Source: Acetivibrio mesophilus
GTDB taxonomy: Bacteria; Bacillota; Clostridia; Acetivibrionales; Acetivibrionaceae
Assembly: GCF_004102745.1 (NCBI RefSeq)
Contig: NZ_RLII01000016.1
Span: forward strand, 1 to 64,000
DNA length: 64,000 nt
Direction of reading: 5' to 3'
Shown here: in pieces, positions 18,234 to 26,888 of the stretch
Position numbering within the stretch: position 1 is the first letter of the stretch
How the letters are laid out: each line of letters starts with the position of its first letter
Program-made: the position numbers and the translations under genes
Notes under the pieces: model-generated
The model's database searches: none
What the model was told of the DNA's origin: nothing
Seen by the model: only the letters and a program-made list of their open reading frames with translations

Positions 18234-19232
18234 TTATTTGCAGGACTCCTCAATAGCAACTGCAACTGCAACAGTAGCACCAACCATTGGGTTGTTACCC
18301 ATTCCGATAAGTCCCATCATTTCAACATGGGCAGGAACAGAGGATGAACCGGCAAACTGTGCATCACCGTGCATTCTTCCCATTGAGTCGGTCAATCCGT
18401 ATGAAGCAGGACCTGCTCCCATATTATCAGGATGCAATGTTCTTCCTGTACCTCCTCCTGATGCAACGGAGAAATACTTCTTACCGTTTTCACCGGCCCA
18501 TTTCTTATATGTGCCTGCAACTAAGTGCTGGAATCTTGTAGGATTTGTTGAGTTACCTGTGATGGAAACGTCAACACTTTCCTTAGCCATTATTGCAACA
18601 CCTTCATTTACGTCATCGGCGCCATAAACCTTAACTTTTGCCTTTTCTCCGTTTGAGAAGGCCTTTTCCTGTACAACTTTGAGCTCGCCTGTGCTGTAAT
18701 TATATTCTGTTTGTACATATGTAAATCCGTTTATTCTTGAAATTATGTAAGCAGCATCTTTACCAAGACCGTTCAATATAACCTTTAAAGGCTCTTTTCT
18801 AACTTTGTTGGCTGTCTTTGCTATACCTATAGCACCTTCTGCTGCAGCAAAAGACTCATGTCCTGCAAGGAAGCAGAAGCACTTAGTCTCTTCTCTTAAG
18901 AGCATTGCTCCTAAGTTTCCGTGACCCAAACCAACCTTTCTGCTATCAGCAACAGATCCGGGAATACAGAAAGCCTGCAATCCTATTCCTATTGTTTCTG
19001 CAGCTTCAGCGGCAGTCTTAACACCTTTCTTTAATGCTATTGCGCAGCCCAATGTATATGCCCATACAGCATTTTCAAAAGCTATAGGCTGAACACCCTT
19101 TACAATTTTTTCAACATCTATTCCCTTGCTAAGGCATAATTCCCTAACCTCTTCGAGGCTACTGAATCCATACTCTGCCATGCATTTGTTTATTTGATCT
19201 ATTCTTCTTTCATAACCTTCAAATCTAATCAC
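18234..19232 (-). CDS. GGGtGRT family protein
   Basis: A 332-aa protein carrying the family-naming block SGGGTGRTLHPDNMGAGPA near residue 265 and a Gly-rich C-terminus (GLIGMGNNPMVGATVAVAVAIEESCK). No transmembrane helix is visible. The family (PF14057) is widespread in anaerobic Clostridia, and its biochemical function is not established. Translation starts at GTG with GAGAGGTG upstream. It follows the IscU-like gene by 31 bp, and a terminator closes the pair. The constant pairing with a NifU/IscU-type scaffold suggests a role in metal or Fe-S metabolism; that is inference. Confidence 0.9.
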   Translation of the reverse strand: MIRFEGYERRIDQINKCMAEYGFSSLEEVRELCLSKGIDVEKIVKGVQPIAFENAVWAYTLGCAIALKKGVKTAAEAAETIGIGLQAFCIPGSVADSRKVGLGHGNLGAMLLREETKCFCFLAGHESFAAAEGAIGIAKTANKVRKEPLKVILNGLGKDAAYIISRINGFTYVQTEYNYSTGELKVVQEKAFSNGEKAKVKVYGADDVNEGVAIMAKESVDVSITGNSTNPTRFQHLVAGTYKKWAGENGKKYFSVASGGGTGRTLHPDNMGAGPASYGLTDSMGRMHGDAQFAGSSSVPAHVEMMGLIGMGNNPMVGATVAVAVAIEESCK

Positions 19233-19263
19233 GTAAATTCACCTCTCTTTTCTATTAATTCAA

Positions 19264-19956
19264 TTATTCTTTTCTAGGATCTATTACCTTAACAGCTTCA
19301 TCAAATCTTCCGTATGTTCCTATGTTTTTCTCATAGGCTTCCTTAGGGTCAACACCCTTTCTTATAGCTTCCATCATCTTTCCAAGATGAACAAACTTGT
19401 ATCCGATAACTTCATCATCTTTGTCAAGGCCGATATTTAATATATAACCCTCAGCCATTTCAAGATATCTTACACCCTTATCCTTTGTTCCGAACATTGT
19501 ACCTACCTGGGAACGCAATCCCTTTCCAAGGTCTTCAAGTCCTGCACCAATAGGCAATCCATTTTCGGAAAATGCAGTCTGGGTTCTTCCATATACTAGC
19601 TGTTTGAATATTTCTCTCATTGCAACATTGATAGCATCGCAAACAAGGTCAGTATTCAAAGCCTCAAGTATGGTCTTGCCACCCAATATTTCTGCTGCCA
19701 TTGCAGCTGAGTGGGTCATTCCTGAGCATCCCAGGGTCTCAACCAGGGCTTCTTCGATAATACCGTTTTTAACGTTTAATGTAAGCTTACAGCACCCCTG
19801 CTGTGGTGCGCACCAGCCTATTCCGTGTGACAATCCGGAGATGTCTGTTATTTCCTTTGCCTTAACCCATTTTCCTTCTTCCGGGATAGGCGCAGGTCCA
19901 TGATTCGGTCCTTTTTTAACACAAATCATATTTTCAACTTCGTGTGAATAATTCAT
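19264..19956 (-). CDS. IscU/NifU-like iron-sulfur cluster scaffold homologue
   Basis: A 230-aa protein with an IscU-like fold in its first half. Cysteines occur in GWCAPQQGCCKLTL (near 48-57) and ETLGCSGMTHSAAMAAEIL (near 73), and a third conserved region lies in the C-terminal half. In IscU three cysteines bind the nascent cluster, and the spacing here is related but not identical. The C-terminal half (about 130-230) is specific to this clostridial subgroup. AAAGGGGGA precedes the ATG. It is the first gene of a two-gene operon with GGGtGRT. Whether it truly builds clusters is not shown by sequence. Confidence 0.8.
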   Translation of the reverse strand: MNYSHEVENMICVKKGPNHGPAPIPEEGKWVKAKEITDISGLSHGIGWCAPQQGCCKLTLNVKNGIIEEALVETLGCSGMTHSAAMAAEILGGKTILEALNTDLVCDAINVAMREIFKQLVYGRTQTAFSENGLPIGAGLEDLGKGLRSQVGTMFGTKDKGVRYLEMAEGYILNIGLDKDDEVIGYKFVHLGKMMEAIRKGVDPKEAYEKNIGTYGRFDEAVKVIDPRKE

Positions 19957-20177
19957 TAATCTTTGTCCCCCTTTACTCTAACTTTACTATAATTTCATTA
20001 AAAATAATTCTATAAAAATCACAGCATACATTATATCATATAAAAGCGATGCTGCAATAACTTTAATGCACTATATTACATAAAAAATTTTATTTATTAG
20101 TTTTTCTCATACAAGTAACGAGATAAGCAAATTTAACATAATATATAATTAGAAATCTGAAATGACGAGGAGCAGAT

Positions 20178-20570
20178 ATGAACAAATACGAAAAACTTGA
20201 AACAATCACCAATGGAATAAATGCTGCCAACAAGCTAAGAACACTGCAAAGCTCTGCGTTAAACCAGAGGGCAGATACTTCCAATAATATTGATCAAGTA
20301 GGGTTGCTCAGCGAGATGCTTAGCATAATCGCCCAGTATTCACCGAATACCGACCGCAACAACCTTCTTAATGAAAACCTCAATAAAACCCGAATGTATA
20401 GCGAAGTATACAAAGGGCTCAAGCATGGAATAAGTGATATAAAATCCAACAACAGGGTTGGAAAAGACGATATCATTAAAACCCTACATATATTACAGCC
20501 AGTAGTTGACACACGCAGACAGACTCTTATTGAAAAGATATTAAAGATTCAGGAGATATTAGACTCCTGA
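20178..20570 (+). CDS. Hypothetical small helical protein
   Basis: A 130-aa soluble protein I do not recognise. It is rich in Asn, Lys, Leu, Ile and Arg, has no Cys, and shows no transmembrane segment. Predicted character is all-helical, with an Asn-rich linker near residues 50-75 (SPNTDRNNLLNENLN). GAGGAG lies 5-6 nt before the ATG, which supports real translation. Its last 12 bp overlap the end of the convergent membrane-protein gene. It may be lineage-restricted. Confidence 0.6.
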   Translation: MNKYEKLETITNGINAANKLRTLQSSALNQRADTSNNIDQVGLLSEMLSIIAQYSPNTDRNNLLNENLNKTRMYSEVYKGLKHGISDIKSNNRVGKDDIIKTLHILQPVVDTRRQTLIEKILKIQEILDS

Positions 20571-20909
20571 TTTTCTCAAAAACCTTTTACCTTTTAAGTT
20601 ATAGTATCCCCTTATTTGAATTTTGTCATAATTGAGTTCAGTTAATCCCAGAACCCCTCTTTCCACAGGGGTTCTCCTTTTCTTTACCCATATAACCTGT
20701 TCGGTCTGAGGCTTTTTGCCCGGCTCGAAAAAGGAGTGCATAATTAAAAGGGCATTGCCGATAGTTGTGCTGTATTTTTTCTGGTGTTCCATAATCTCTT
20801 CATCATCAGTGAAATATAGGGCTACAAGACCTATAAAACCGAATATCGCAGCAAAAATTGCCAAAACTCCAAAAGCCTTTATCAGTTGAAAAAGAAATAA
20901 ATTCTCCAC
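20559..20909 (-). CDS. Hypothetical membrane protein, one transmembrane helix
   Basis: A 116-aa protein with one or two hydrophobic stretches at residues 7-32 (LIKAFGVLAIFAAIFGFIGLVALYF), then a basic cytoplasmic-looking tail (KKRRTPVERG, GYYNLKGKRFLRKSGV). No family was recognised. The start is GTG at 20909, with GGAGG 6 nt upstream; an ATG 2 nt earlier is out of frame. It converges on and overlaps the hypothetical gene at 20178 by 12 bp. Confidence 0.6.
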   Translation of the reverse strand: MENLFLFQLIKAFGVLAIFAAIFGFIGLVALYFTDDEEIMEHQKKYSTTIGNALLIMHSFFEPGKKPQTEQVIWVKKRRTPVERGVLGLTELNYDKIQIRGYYNLKGKRFLRKSGV

Positions 20910-21233
20910 ATTGTACCTCCTGCATTGTACCCGAAACTACCTATCCATTTACCTATCCAATAGTATTATATCATATTAATATATCCCGTACTTATTTTTT
21001 TGTCGTCTATGTTCACAGTAGTATAAATTACCTGTAAAAAGTTTCAATATGTATATAATTTACTCAACCATAAATACTATTAAATGAACTCAAATTAATT
21101 GAAGGGTTGGTTTTATTTCGATGTTGAATTAAGATGGAAGTTCTTGCATATTCGTAGGGATAATAATCCCCTTGAGTATGCAGTCTACGCAAAATTCACA
21201 ATCATAAAAAAGTTACTGAAGGAGTGTAAACGT

Positions 21234-21788
21234 ATGGCGGTAAAAAATGCAATGACTGCTGATTTCCTAAGATCCGCATATGGCGGTGAAAGCATGGCTC
21301 ATATGAGATATCTTCACTGGGGAAATCTCGCAGAAAAGGATGGTTTCCCAAACATAGGCAAACTGTTTAAGGCTATAGCTTACGCCGAACAGGTTCATGC
21401 AGGAAATCATTTCCAGGAGTTAAAAAACCAGAATGGCGATTATACCGTGGCAGCTGGGGCAGTTTTTGGAATCGGAACCTTAGTAGAAAACCTTCAGGGG
21501 GCTATAAATGGCGAGCTTCATGAGGTTGAGCAAATGTATCCCGTATATATAGAAACAGCAAAGTTTCAAGATGAAAAAGGGGCTCAGCGTAGTTTCCACT
21601 ATGCATTGGAAGCAGAAAAGATTCATGCAAATTTATTCTCGGAAGCTCAAAAGGCGGCAAAAGAGGGAAAGGATATGCAACTTAGCACAGTAAATATCTG
21701 TCCCGTTTGCGGACATACGGTTCTTGACAATGTTCCCGATGCATGTCCGATTTGCGGCACAAAAAAAGAAATGTACAAAACATTCTAA
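21234..21788 (+). CDS. rbr: Rubrerythrin
   Basis: Non-haem diiron peroxidase protecting anaerobes from H2O2, 184 aa. The N-terminal four-helix ferritin-like domain has di-iron ligands in GGESMAHMRY, YAEQVHAGNHF and LEAEKIHANLF. The C-terminal rubredoxin-like Fe(Cys)4 domain shows CPVCG near 158 and CPICG near 173. The expected length is about 180-195 aa. ATG 21234 was chosen for AAGGAG upstream and because the family begins here; in-frame codons upstream (from 21099) look non-coding. No clear PerR box was seen. The tRNA-Pro gene follows 73 bp downstream. Confidence 0.92.
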   Translation: MAVKNAMTADFLRSAYGGESMAHMRYLHWGNLAEKDGFPNIGKLFKAIAYAEQVHAGNHFQELKNQNGDYTVAAGAVFGIGTLVENLQGAINGELHEVEQMYPVYIETAKFQDEKGAQRSFHYALEAEKIHANLFSEAQKAAKEGKDMQLSTVNICPVCGHTVLDNVPDACPICGTKKEMYKTF

Positions 21789-21820
21789 AAAAACACTAAA
21801 AAAACATTCAAAATTCCCTA

Positions 21821-21849
21821 TTGCATATTAAATAATTTGGTGCTAAAAT
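21821..21849 (+). promoter_or_regulatory. Promoter of tRNA-Pro
   Basis: TTGCAT (21821-21826), a 17-nt spacer and TAAAAT (21844-21849) preceded by TGC (extended -10) place the start about 6 nt before the tRNA 5' end. Confidence 0.6.
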
Positions 21850-21861
21850 ATAATGGTGAAT

Positions 21862-21921
<60 letters not shown>

Positions 21922-21938
<17 letters not shown>

Positions 21939-22449
21939 TTATATTTAGGCCCTTTTTCTTACATCTTTTCATTGCTTCTGCCTCAGTCAGATCCTCGCCG
22001 GGTCCCTGTCCCCCCGTCACTACCACCTTAATCTCAGGATTTGCCAGAAGATATTCTATGCCCTTGTCCAACCGGTTTTGAAAGGTCGGAGTTATCTTGT
22101 CACCCTTTAGCCCCGCACCCAGAATAACCATATAATCAACCTCAACATTTTTGTCGGAGACTGACGATGTAATAATCAAGCCCTGTATCAAAAGAAACGA
22201 AGCAACAAAAGCAATGCAGGCACCGGCAAACAACCTTCTTAAAATCGTGTTTTTTATACGAAGTATCTCTCCTTTGCCCGCAAGCCTTACAGATGCCACA
22301 AAAGTGAGAATTATTCCCGCAACTAGCGGAAGCAAAATTCCAAAGTTAATTACCGTGCCAATAGCCATTAACATCAAAAAGTCCAGTATACCCAATATGC
22401 CTATAATCAGCATTAAAAAATCAAATATCTTAGCAATCTTTAGCCTCAT
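21922..22449 (-). pseudogene. 3'-truncated DUF218 (ElyC/SanA/YdcF-like) membrane protein
   Basis: The reading frame gives 175 aa. Three or four transmembrane helices (about 8-30, 34-54, 70-92) are followed by the first part of a DUF218 domain with VDYMVILGAGLKGDKITPTF and VVVTGGQGPGEDLTEAEAMKR. In the family about 80-110 further residues normally follow EAEAMKR. Here the frame degenerates into [13 protein letters not shown] and stops inside tRNA-Pro. The catalytic-domain C-terminal half is therefore missing, so this is probably a pseudogene or at least a severely shortened protein. The 5' part is intact, including its start. Confidence 0.75.
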
Positions 22450-22540
22450 TTGTACTCCCCTTCAATATACTCTGACCCCGATTTCCGGTATCGGTATTTT
22501 CTATACTCAAATAAATGACGATAGGCTGGCTTAAGTCACC

Positions 22541-24961
22541 TCAATCCTTATTTGAATCCTTTTCTTCCTTGCCGAATCCGGCAACAGTCTTTGCATATTT
22601 TTTTAGCTTCTCATATACAAAATAGTTTATTGTTCCCTCAGGATAAGTGCCGTCTTCCTTCTTTTCTCCTGCGCTTTTTCCTGTCAGTATTTCAATTCCT
22701 TCATCTATGGTTTTTACCGCATATATATTAAACTTGCCTTCTTTAACCGCCTCAATAACTTCATCGTTCAAAGCCAGATTCCTGACGTTTTGACAAGGAA
22801 TAATAACCCCATGTTTGCCGGTAAGTCCACGCTCCTTGCAGAGCCCGAAGAATCCTTCTATCTTCTCATTAACCCCGCCAATAGGCTGAATTTCCCCTTT
22901 CTGATTAACTGAGCCCGTTACCGCAATACTCTGTTTGATGGGAACTTCCGCCAGACTTGACAAAACCGCATAGAGCTCCGCACTGGAGGCACTATCGCCA
23001 TCGACTCCGTTATACAGCTGTTCAAAACACAAACTTGCAGTAAGGGATAGCGGGATATCCTGAGCATACTTCTGGCCTATATATCCACTCAATATCAAAA
23101 CACCCTTTGTATGTGATGTTCCGCTCATTTCGATTTCTCTTTCGATGTTTACTATTCCCTTTTCACCCATAAAGGTATTTGCAGTTATCCTTGTGGGCTT
23201 TCCAAAGCAATAGTCTCCCATATCAAGCACCGTAAGGCCGTTTATTTGACCGATGACCTCGCCTTCGGTATCCAAAATTATGGTACCGTCCTTCAAAAGC
23301 TCCAAAAGCTTGTTGTCATACTTGTTTGATCTGTATATCTTCTCCTGAACGGCTTTTTTTACATGCTCTGCCTTAACCAGACTGCTTCCCTCAATTTCGG
23401 CCCATGCTGCCGACTCACAAAGTATCTCAACAATGTCGTTGAACCTGGTGGAGAGTTTGTTCTGATCATCAACCAGGCGTGAGCTGTACTCAACCACCTT
23501 TGCTACTCCGGTCCTATCAAAATGAGGGGCGTTCTCTCTTCTGCAAAATGAGCTTATGAACTGCGCCAATTTCAAGGTATTATCTTGGCTTCTGTCCATC
23601 TCCTCATCAAAATCCACTTTTATTTTAAAGAGCTTTTTAAAGTCCTCGTCATACTCATAAAGTGCCTGATGCAGGTATTCGCTTCCCACCAGTATTACCT
23701 TTATTTGCAAAGGTATGGGTTCGGGTTTTAATGCCGATACTGAAACAAGTCCCATCTGCTCCTTCATATTCTCAATGGCTATCTGGCGTGTCTTTAGAGC
23801 TCTCTTTAACGCTTCCCAAGATTGAACATTGCTGAGCACATCTTTTGCCTGGAGTATCAGATAACCTCCATTTGCTTGATGAAACAATCCTCCCTTTATC
23901 ATTGTAAAGTCAGTTGTCATAGTTCCAAACTCATTTTCATACTCCAATTTTCCCAGAAGGTTGTAATAGGTTGGATTGAAATCTACTATAACCGGAGCCC
24001 CTTCTAGCCCTGAATTATCCACAAGCAGATTTACTTTATATTTGTCCGTAGGCACCCCTTCATTGCTTTTAATCCAAGGTAAAATGAGCTGCTGTTCTTC
24101 AGAATACTCTTCCTCTCGAAAGTCATCAAGATTTTTAAGGATGTCTTCCTGAAGCTGTTCTAAATATTTGACCACTTCTTTATAGTCCTTATACTTTTCT
24201 TTCATGTCATTTATCTGCATTCCCACTGCAAATAATGCAATTTTATTTTCCCATTCAGCAACCCTTTCTTCCGCTTCCTTCTCAACATTTTTTATCTTTC
24301 TTATTATTTCCAATGTCTCAAGTTGAACTATATTTGATCTTTCCGTTATTTCATGCTTAATTTTTTCATCCAGCTCTCCATATTCTTCCTCGGTTATTGT
24401 CCTGCCTTCAATTACCGGTAGAAAGTATATTCCTGCATTCGTTGTCTTAACCTTAAATCCTTGTTTTTCGGCATCCTGATTCAATTCATCCAAAAGTGCA
24501 GATTTTTTCTCCTGATACTCATTTGCAATGGATGCCTTTTCTCTTTCATAGTCCTCACTGTCAAAAGCCCGGCTAATTTCAAGCTGAAGTACCTTGATAA
24601 AATCCTCCATATCCTTCTTGAATACTCTGCCAAGCCCTGCAGGCAGATTTATTGCTTTAGGTTGATTCGGATTCTCAAAATTATGTACATAGCACCAGTC
24701 ATCCGGTGTCTTGCAATTTTTCGCTATTTTCCTAATATAATTCAGAGCATAACTAGTTTTCCCGGTTCCGGTCATACCACTCATAAAAATATTGTAACCG
24801 CGGGTATTGATTTTAAGTCCAAATGTCATCGCGCGCACAGCACGTTCTTGACCAATAATTCCTTCAAGGGATTCCAACTCTGAAGTATCATTGAACTCAA
24901 AGGAATTCGGGTCGCATTCCTTTCTTAGCATACTGACAGGTAATCCACTAATTTGCGGCAT
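22541..24961 (-). CDS. LonC-type ATP-dependent protease (Lon family S16)
   Basis: An 806-aa cytoplasmic AAA+ serine protease. The order is an N-terminal AAA_32-type region with P-loop GMTGTGKTS near residue 60, a long helical insertion (about 110-280, coiled coil), a Walker-B-like GGYLILQAKDVL segment, an AAA lid, and the Lon protease domain (about 560-775). The catalytic Ser lies in DGDSASSAE and the Lys in GGVNEKIEGF. There is no N-terminal Lon substrate domain. This layout matches the LonC/LonB-like group rather than classical LonA. ATG 24961 has AAAGGGGG at ideal spacing; in-frame codons upstream lack support. Substrates are unknown. Confidence 0.87.
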   Translation of the reverse strand: MPQISGLPVSMLRKECDPNSFEFNDTSELESLEGIIGQERAVRAMTFGLKINTRGYNIFMSGMTGTGKTSYALNYIRKIAKNCKTPDDWCYVHNFENPNQPKAINLPAGLGRVFKKDMEDFIKVLQLEISRAFDSEDYEREKASIANEYQEKKSALLDELNQDAEKQGFKVKTTNAGIYFLPVIEGRTITEEEYGELDEKIKHEITERSNIVQLETLEIIRKIKNVEKEAEERVAEWENKIALFAVGMQINDMKEKYKDYKEVVKYLEQLQEDILKNLDDFREEEYSEEQQLILPWIKSNEGVPTDKYKVNLLVDNSGLEGAPVIVDFNPTYYNLLGKLEYENEFGTMTTDFTMIKGGLFHQANGGYLILQAKDVLSNVQSWEALKRALKTRQIAIENMKEQMGLVSVSALKPEPIPLQIKVILVGSEYLHQALYEYDEDFKKLFKIKVDFDEEMDRSQDNTLKLAQFISSFCRRENAPHFDRTGVAKVVEYSSRLVDDQNKLSTRFNDIVEILCESAAWAEIEGSSLVKAEHVKKAVQEKIYRSNKYDNKLLELLKDGTIILDTEGEVIGQINGLTVLDMGDYCFGKPTRITANTFMGEKGIVNIEREIEMSGTSHTKGVLILSGYIGQKYAQDIPLSLTASLCFEQLYNGVDGDSASSAELYAVLSSLAEVPIKQSIAVTGSVNQKGEIQPIGGVNEKIEGFFGLCKERGLTGKHGVIIPCQNVRNLALNDEVIEAVKEGKFNIYAVKTIDEGIEILTGKSAGEKKEDGTYPEGTINYFVYEKLKKYAKTVAGFGKEEKDSNKD

Positions 24962-25056
24962 ATACTTTCCCCCTTTAAACCAGCTATTTTGAAGACTATA
25001 CGGTAAGACTTTCATTTGATTATTCAAAGCAAACATATCTTGGAAATTGGTTTTGA

Positions 25057-25088
25057 AACGACGGATATCTGTATCCTAGACCGTCGTT
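25057..25088. other. Hairpin between rimI and the Lon-like gene
   Basis: An 8-bp inverted repeat AACGACGG/CCGTCGTT (25057-25064 with 25081-25088), with a nested GGATA/TATCC, lies after rimI and before the protease gene on the minus strand. No strong U-tract follows, so it is a weak terminator candidate or a leader hairpin. The rest of the 24962-25228 spacer shows nothing else. Confidence 0.35.
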
Positions 25089-25228
25089 ACTTTCATTTTG
25101 ATTTCGTACAAAACTAAAACTGATTTTCACAGTATTATCCTTAAGGCATTATATTCTATTATGGAATGATAAAATCCTTTTTATTTTATAATTTTAATTT
25201 GATTTGCATAATGTAGATCAACCTAAAA

Positions 25229-25684
25229 CTAAACATTGTCTTTCCACATTATTATTGCGTCTTCTCCATTATCCGAGTAATAACCTTTACGACAGCCTTG
25301 CTCCTTAAAGCCGTATTTTATATACAATGCTTGGGCTGCTGCATTGCTTTTTCTAACCTCCAGGGTCATTTTTTTAATCCCTCGTTCTTTTGCAATACTC
25401 ACCAGTTTCTTTACCAGTCTACTGCCCACTCCATGCTGTCTGAACTCAGGATGCACCGCTATGTTGGTAATATGCCCCTCATCGCAAATTTCCCACATCC
25501 CACCATAGCCAATGGCCTTTCCGTTTATTTTTGCCGTTACATATATGGCTAATTTGTTATTTAGGACTTCCTCAATAAGTGCATTTTTTGACCATGGAAT
25601 TGTAAAGCTCAATTTTTCTACAATAAAGACATCCTCAATGTCTTCAGGTGTCATATATGATACTTCAACATCATCCAAACCCAT
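25229..25684 (-). CDS. rimI: Ribosomal protein bS18-alanine N-acetyltransferase RimI
   Basis: GNAT-fold N-acetyltransferase, 151 aa. The acetyl-CoA binding motif A reads RQHGVGSRLVKKL, preceded by ITNIAVHPEFR and followed by LEVRKSNAAAQALYIKYGF, all typical of RimI. It acetylates the N-terminus of ribosomal protein S18 in E. coli; the substrate here is inferred. ATG 25684 was chosen over an in-frame TTG at 25702 for the better ribosome site (AGGGTGGG). It lies 11 bp beyond the tsaB stop and ends the amidohydrolase-tsaE-tsaB-rimI operon, a widespread arrangement. Confidence 0.88.
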   Translation of the reverse strand: MGLDDVEVSYMTPEDIEDVFIVEKLSFTIPWSKNALIEEVLNNKLAIYVTAKINGKAIGYGGMWEICDEGHITNIAVHPEFRQHGVGSRLVKKLVSIAKERGIKKMTLEVRKSNAAAQALYIKYGFKEQGCRKGYYSDNGEDAIIMWKDNV

Positions 25685-25695
25685 TGCTTCCCACC

Positions 25696-26406
25696 CTAAC
25701 AACCTTTACAAAGCTTTTTTTCGTATTCTCTTTCTGCCTGGGACTTTCTAAGATAGAAAGGAACCATATCAAAACTGCTCTCCACTTCATTGTCCACCGC
25801 TTTCAAATAAGCAATATGAGCAACTGACGACGCCCTCTGAAGAAGAAGGTTCCCCGGAGCAATCATGCAGTCATCTCCAAGCTCCTTTTTAAAATATTCC
25901 TCATGCATCTTTGCAGCATCCCCGGCAAAAATAACCTTTTTCCCCATGCCTTTTATAAGCTCTACCAATTCGGACACCGGTATTCCCATATACTCTGTAA
26001 TCCTCTTCTGTGCATTTTCGTTCCAATCGTACAACGCGGTATACACCTGGTTGTTTCTGGCATCCATAACAGGGCATATCGCAAAGCTGTTCATTGGAAT
26101 ATTATATGCTATGGCATCCAATGTTGGCACACTTACAACAGGCTTCCCTGTCGCATAGGCCATAGCCTTTATAGTAGTAACCCCAATTCTGAGCCCCGTA
26201 AAAGATCCCGGACCTGTAGAAGCTGCGAAAACATCTATATCTTTCGGCGCCAGCTCCAAAGAACCAAGAACTTCCTTAATCATTGCAATCAGTTGCTGCG
26301 AATGGGTCTTCCTGTGATTTAACATATATTCTCCAAGAAGCCTGTCATCCTCCATCACTGCAACGGCAGCAACTAGTGCCGATGTATCTAAAGCCAATAT
26401 CTTCAT
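25696..26406 (-). CDS. tsaB: tRNA t6A biosynthesis protein TsaB
   Basis: A 236-aa inactive ASKHA-fold paralogue of TsaD. It scaffolds the TsaB-TsaD-TsaE complex that makes N6-threonylcarbamoyladenosine at tRNA A37. Family motifs are ILALDTSA at the N-terminus, the HSQQL block and ASTGPGSFTGLRIGV near residue 62. It overlaps tsaE by 4 bp (ATGA), which indicates translational coupling. tsaD and tsaC are not in the window. Confidence 0.92.
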   Translation of the reverse strand: MKILALDTSALVAAVAVMEDDRLLGEYMLNHRKTHSQQLIAMIKEVLGSLELAPKDIDVFAASTGPGSFTGLRIGVTTIKAMAYATGKPVVSVPTLDAIAYNIPMNSFAICPVMDARNNQVYTALYDWNENAQKRITEYMGIPVSELVELIKGMGKKVIFAGDAAKMHEEYFKKELGDDCMIAPGNLLLQRASSVAHIAYLKAVDNEVESSFDMVPFYLRKSQAEREYEKKLCKGC

Positions 26407-26888
26407 CGCTTTTTATCATCTCCTGACCCAAGCTTTTCTTCATATTCCCGGTACCTTTCACCGTTGAATTCCACGCGGATTATCCTGGCATCTACTCCGT
26501 TTTTCATGTCCTTCTCTATCGTAATCCATATATTGTCCTGGGGCAGAATGTCTTTTATGAGGTCTGCCCACTCAATTACCACTACTCCGCCATTGTAGAG
26601 ATATTCTTCAAATCCAATTTCATACATCTCCTCCGGGTCAGAAATCCTATAAACATCAAAGTGGTAAAGGGATATGTTTTCCCTCTCGTACTCATTAACT
26701 ATGGTAAAGGTCGGACTTGTTATATATTCATTAATTCCCAAAGCCCATGCAATGCCGTTGGTCAGCACCGTCTTCCCCGTCCCAAGATCTCCGTTTATGC
26801 AGACAATATCGCCCTGTTTAAGGAGCATTCCAAGCTTCTTTCCAAATTCAACTGTATCTTCCTGTGAATAGGTTTTAATCTCTTTCAT
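26403..26888 (-). CDS. tsaE: tRNA t6A biosynthesis ATPase TsaE
   Basis: A 161-aa P-loop ATPase of the YjeE family. Walker A reads GDLGTGKTVLTNG near residue 33. SPTFTIVNEY (switch-I-like) and LYHFDVYRI follow, then EWADLI near 107, all diagnostic of TsaE. It drives turnover of the t6A-forming TsaBDE complex. ATG 26888 was chosen for AAAGGAAT upstream. The gene overlaps the end of the upstream amidohydrolase by 14 bp and tsaB by 4 bp. Confidence 0.92.
   Translation of the reverse strand: MKEIKTYSQEDTVEFGKKLGMLLKQGDIVCINGDLGTGKTVLTNGIAWALGINEYITSPTFTIVNEYERENISLYHFDVYRISDPEEMYEIGFEEYLYNGGVVVIEWADLIKDILPQDNIWITIEKDMKNGVDARIIRVEFNGERYREYEEKLGSGDDKKR

Noticed and set aside
21099-21233. N-terminal extension of rubrerythrin by 45 residues
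   Set aside because: The family starts at the ATG preceded by AAGGAG (21234); the extension does not look like rubrerythrin.
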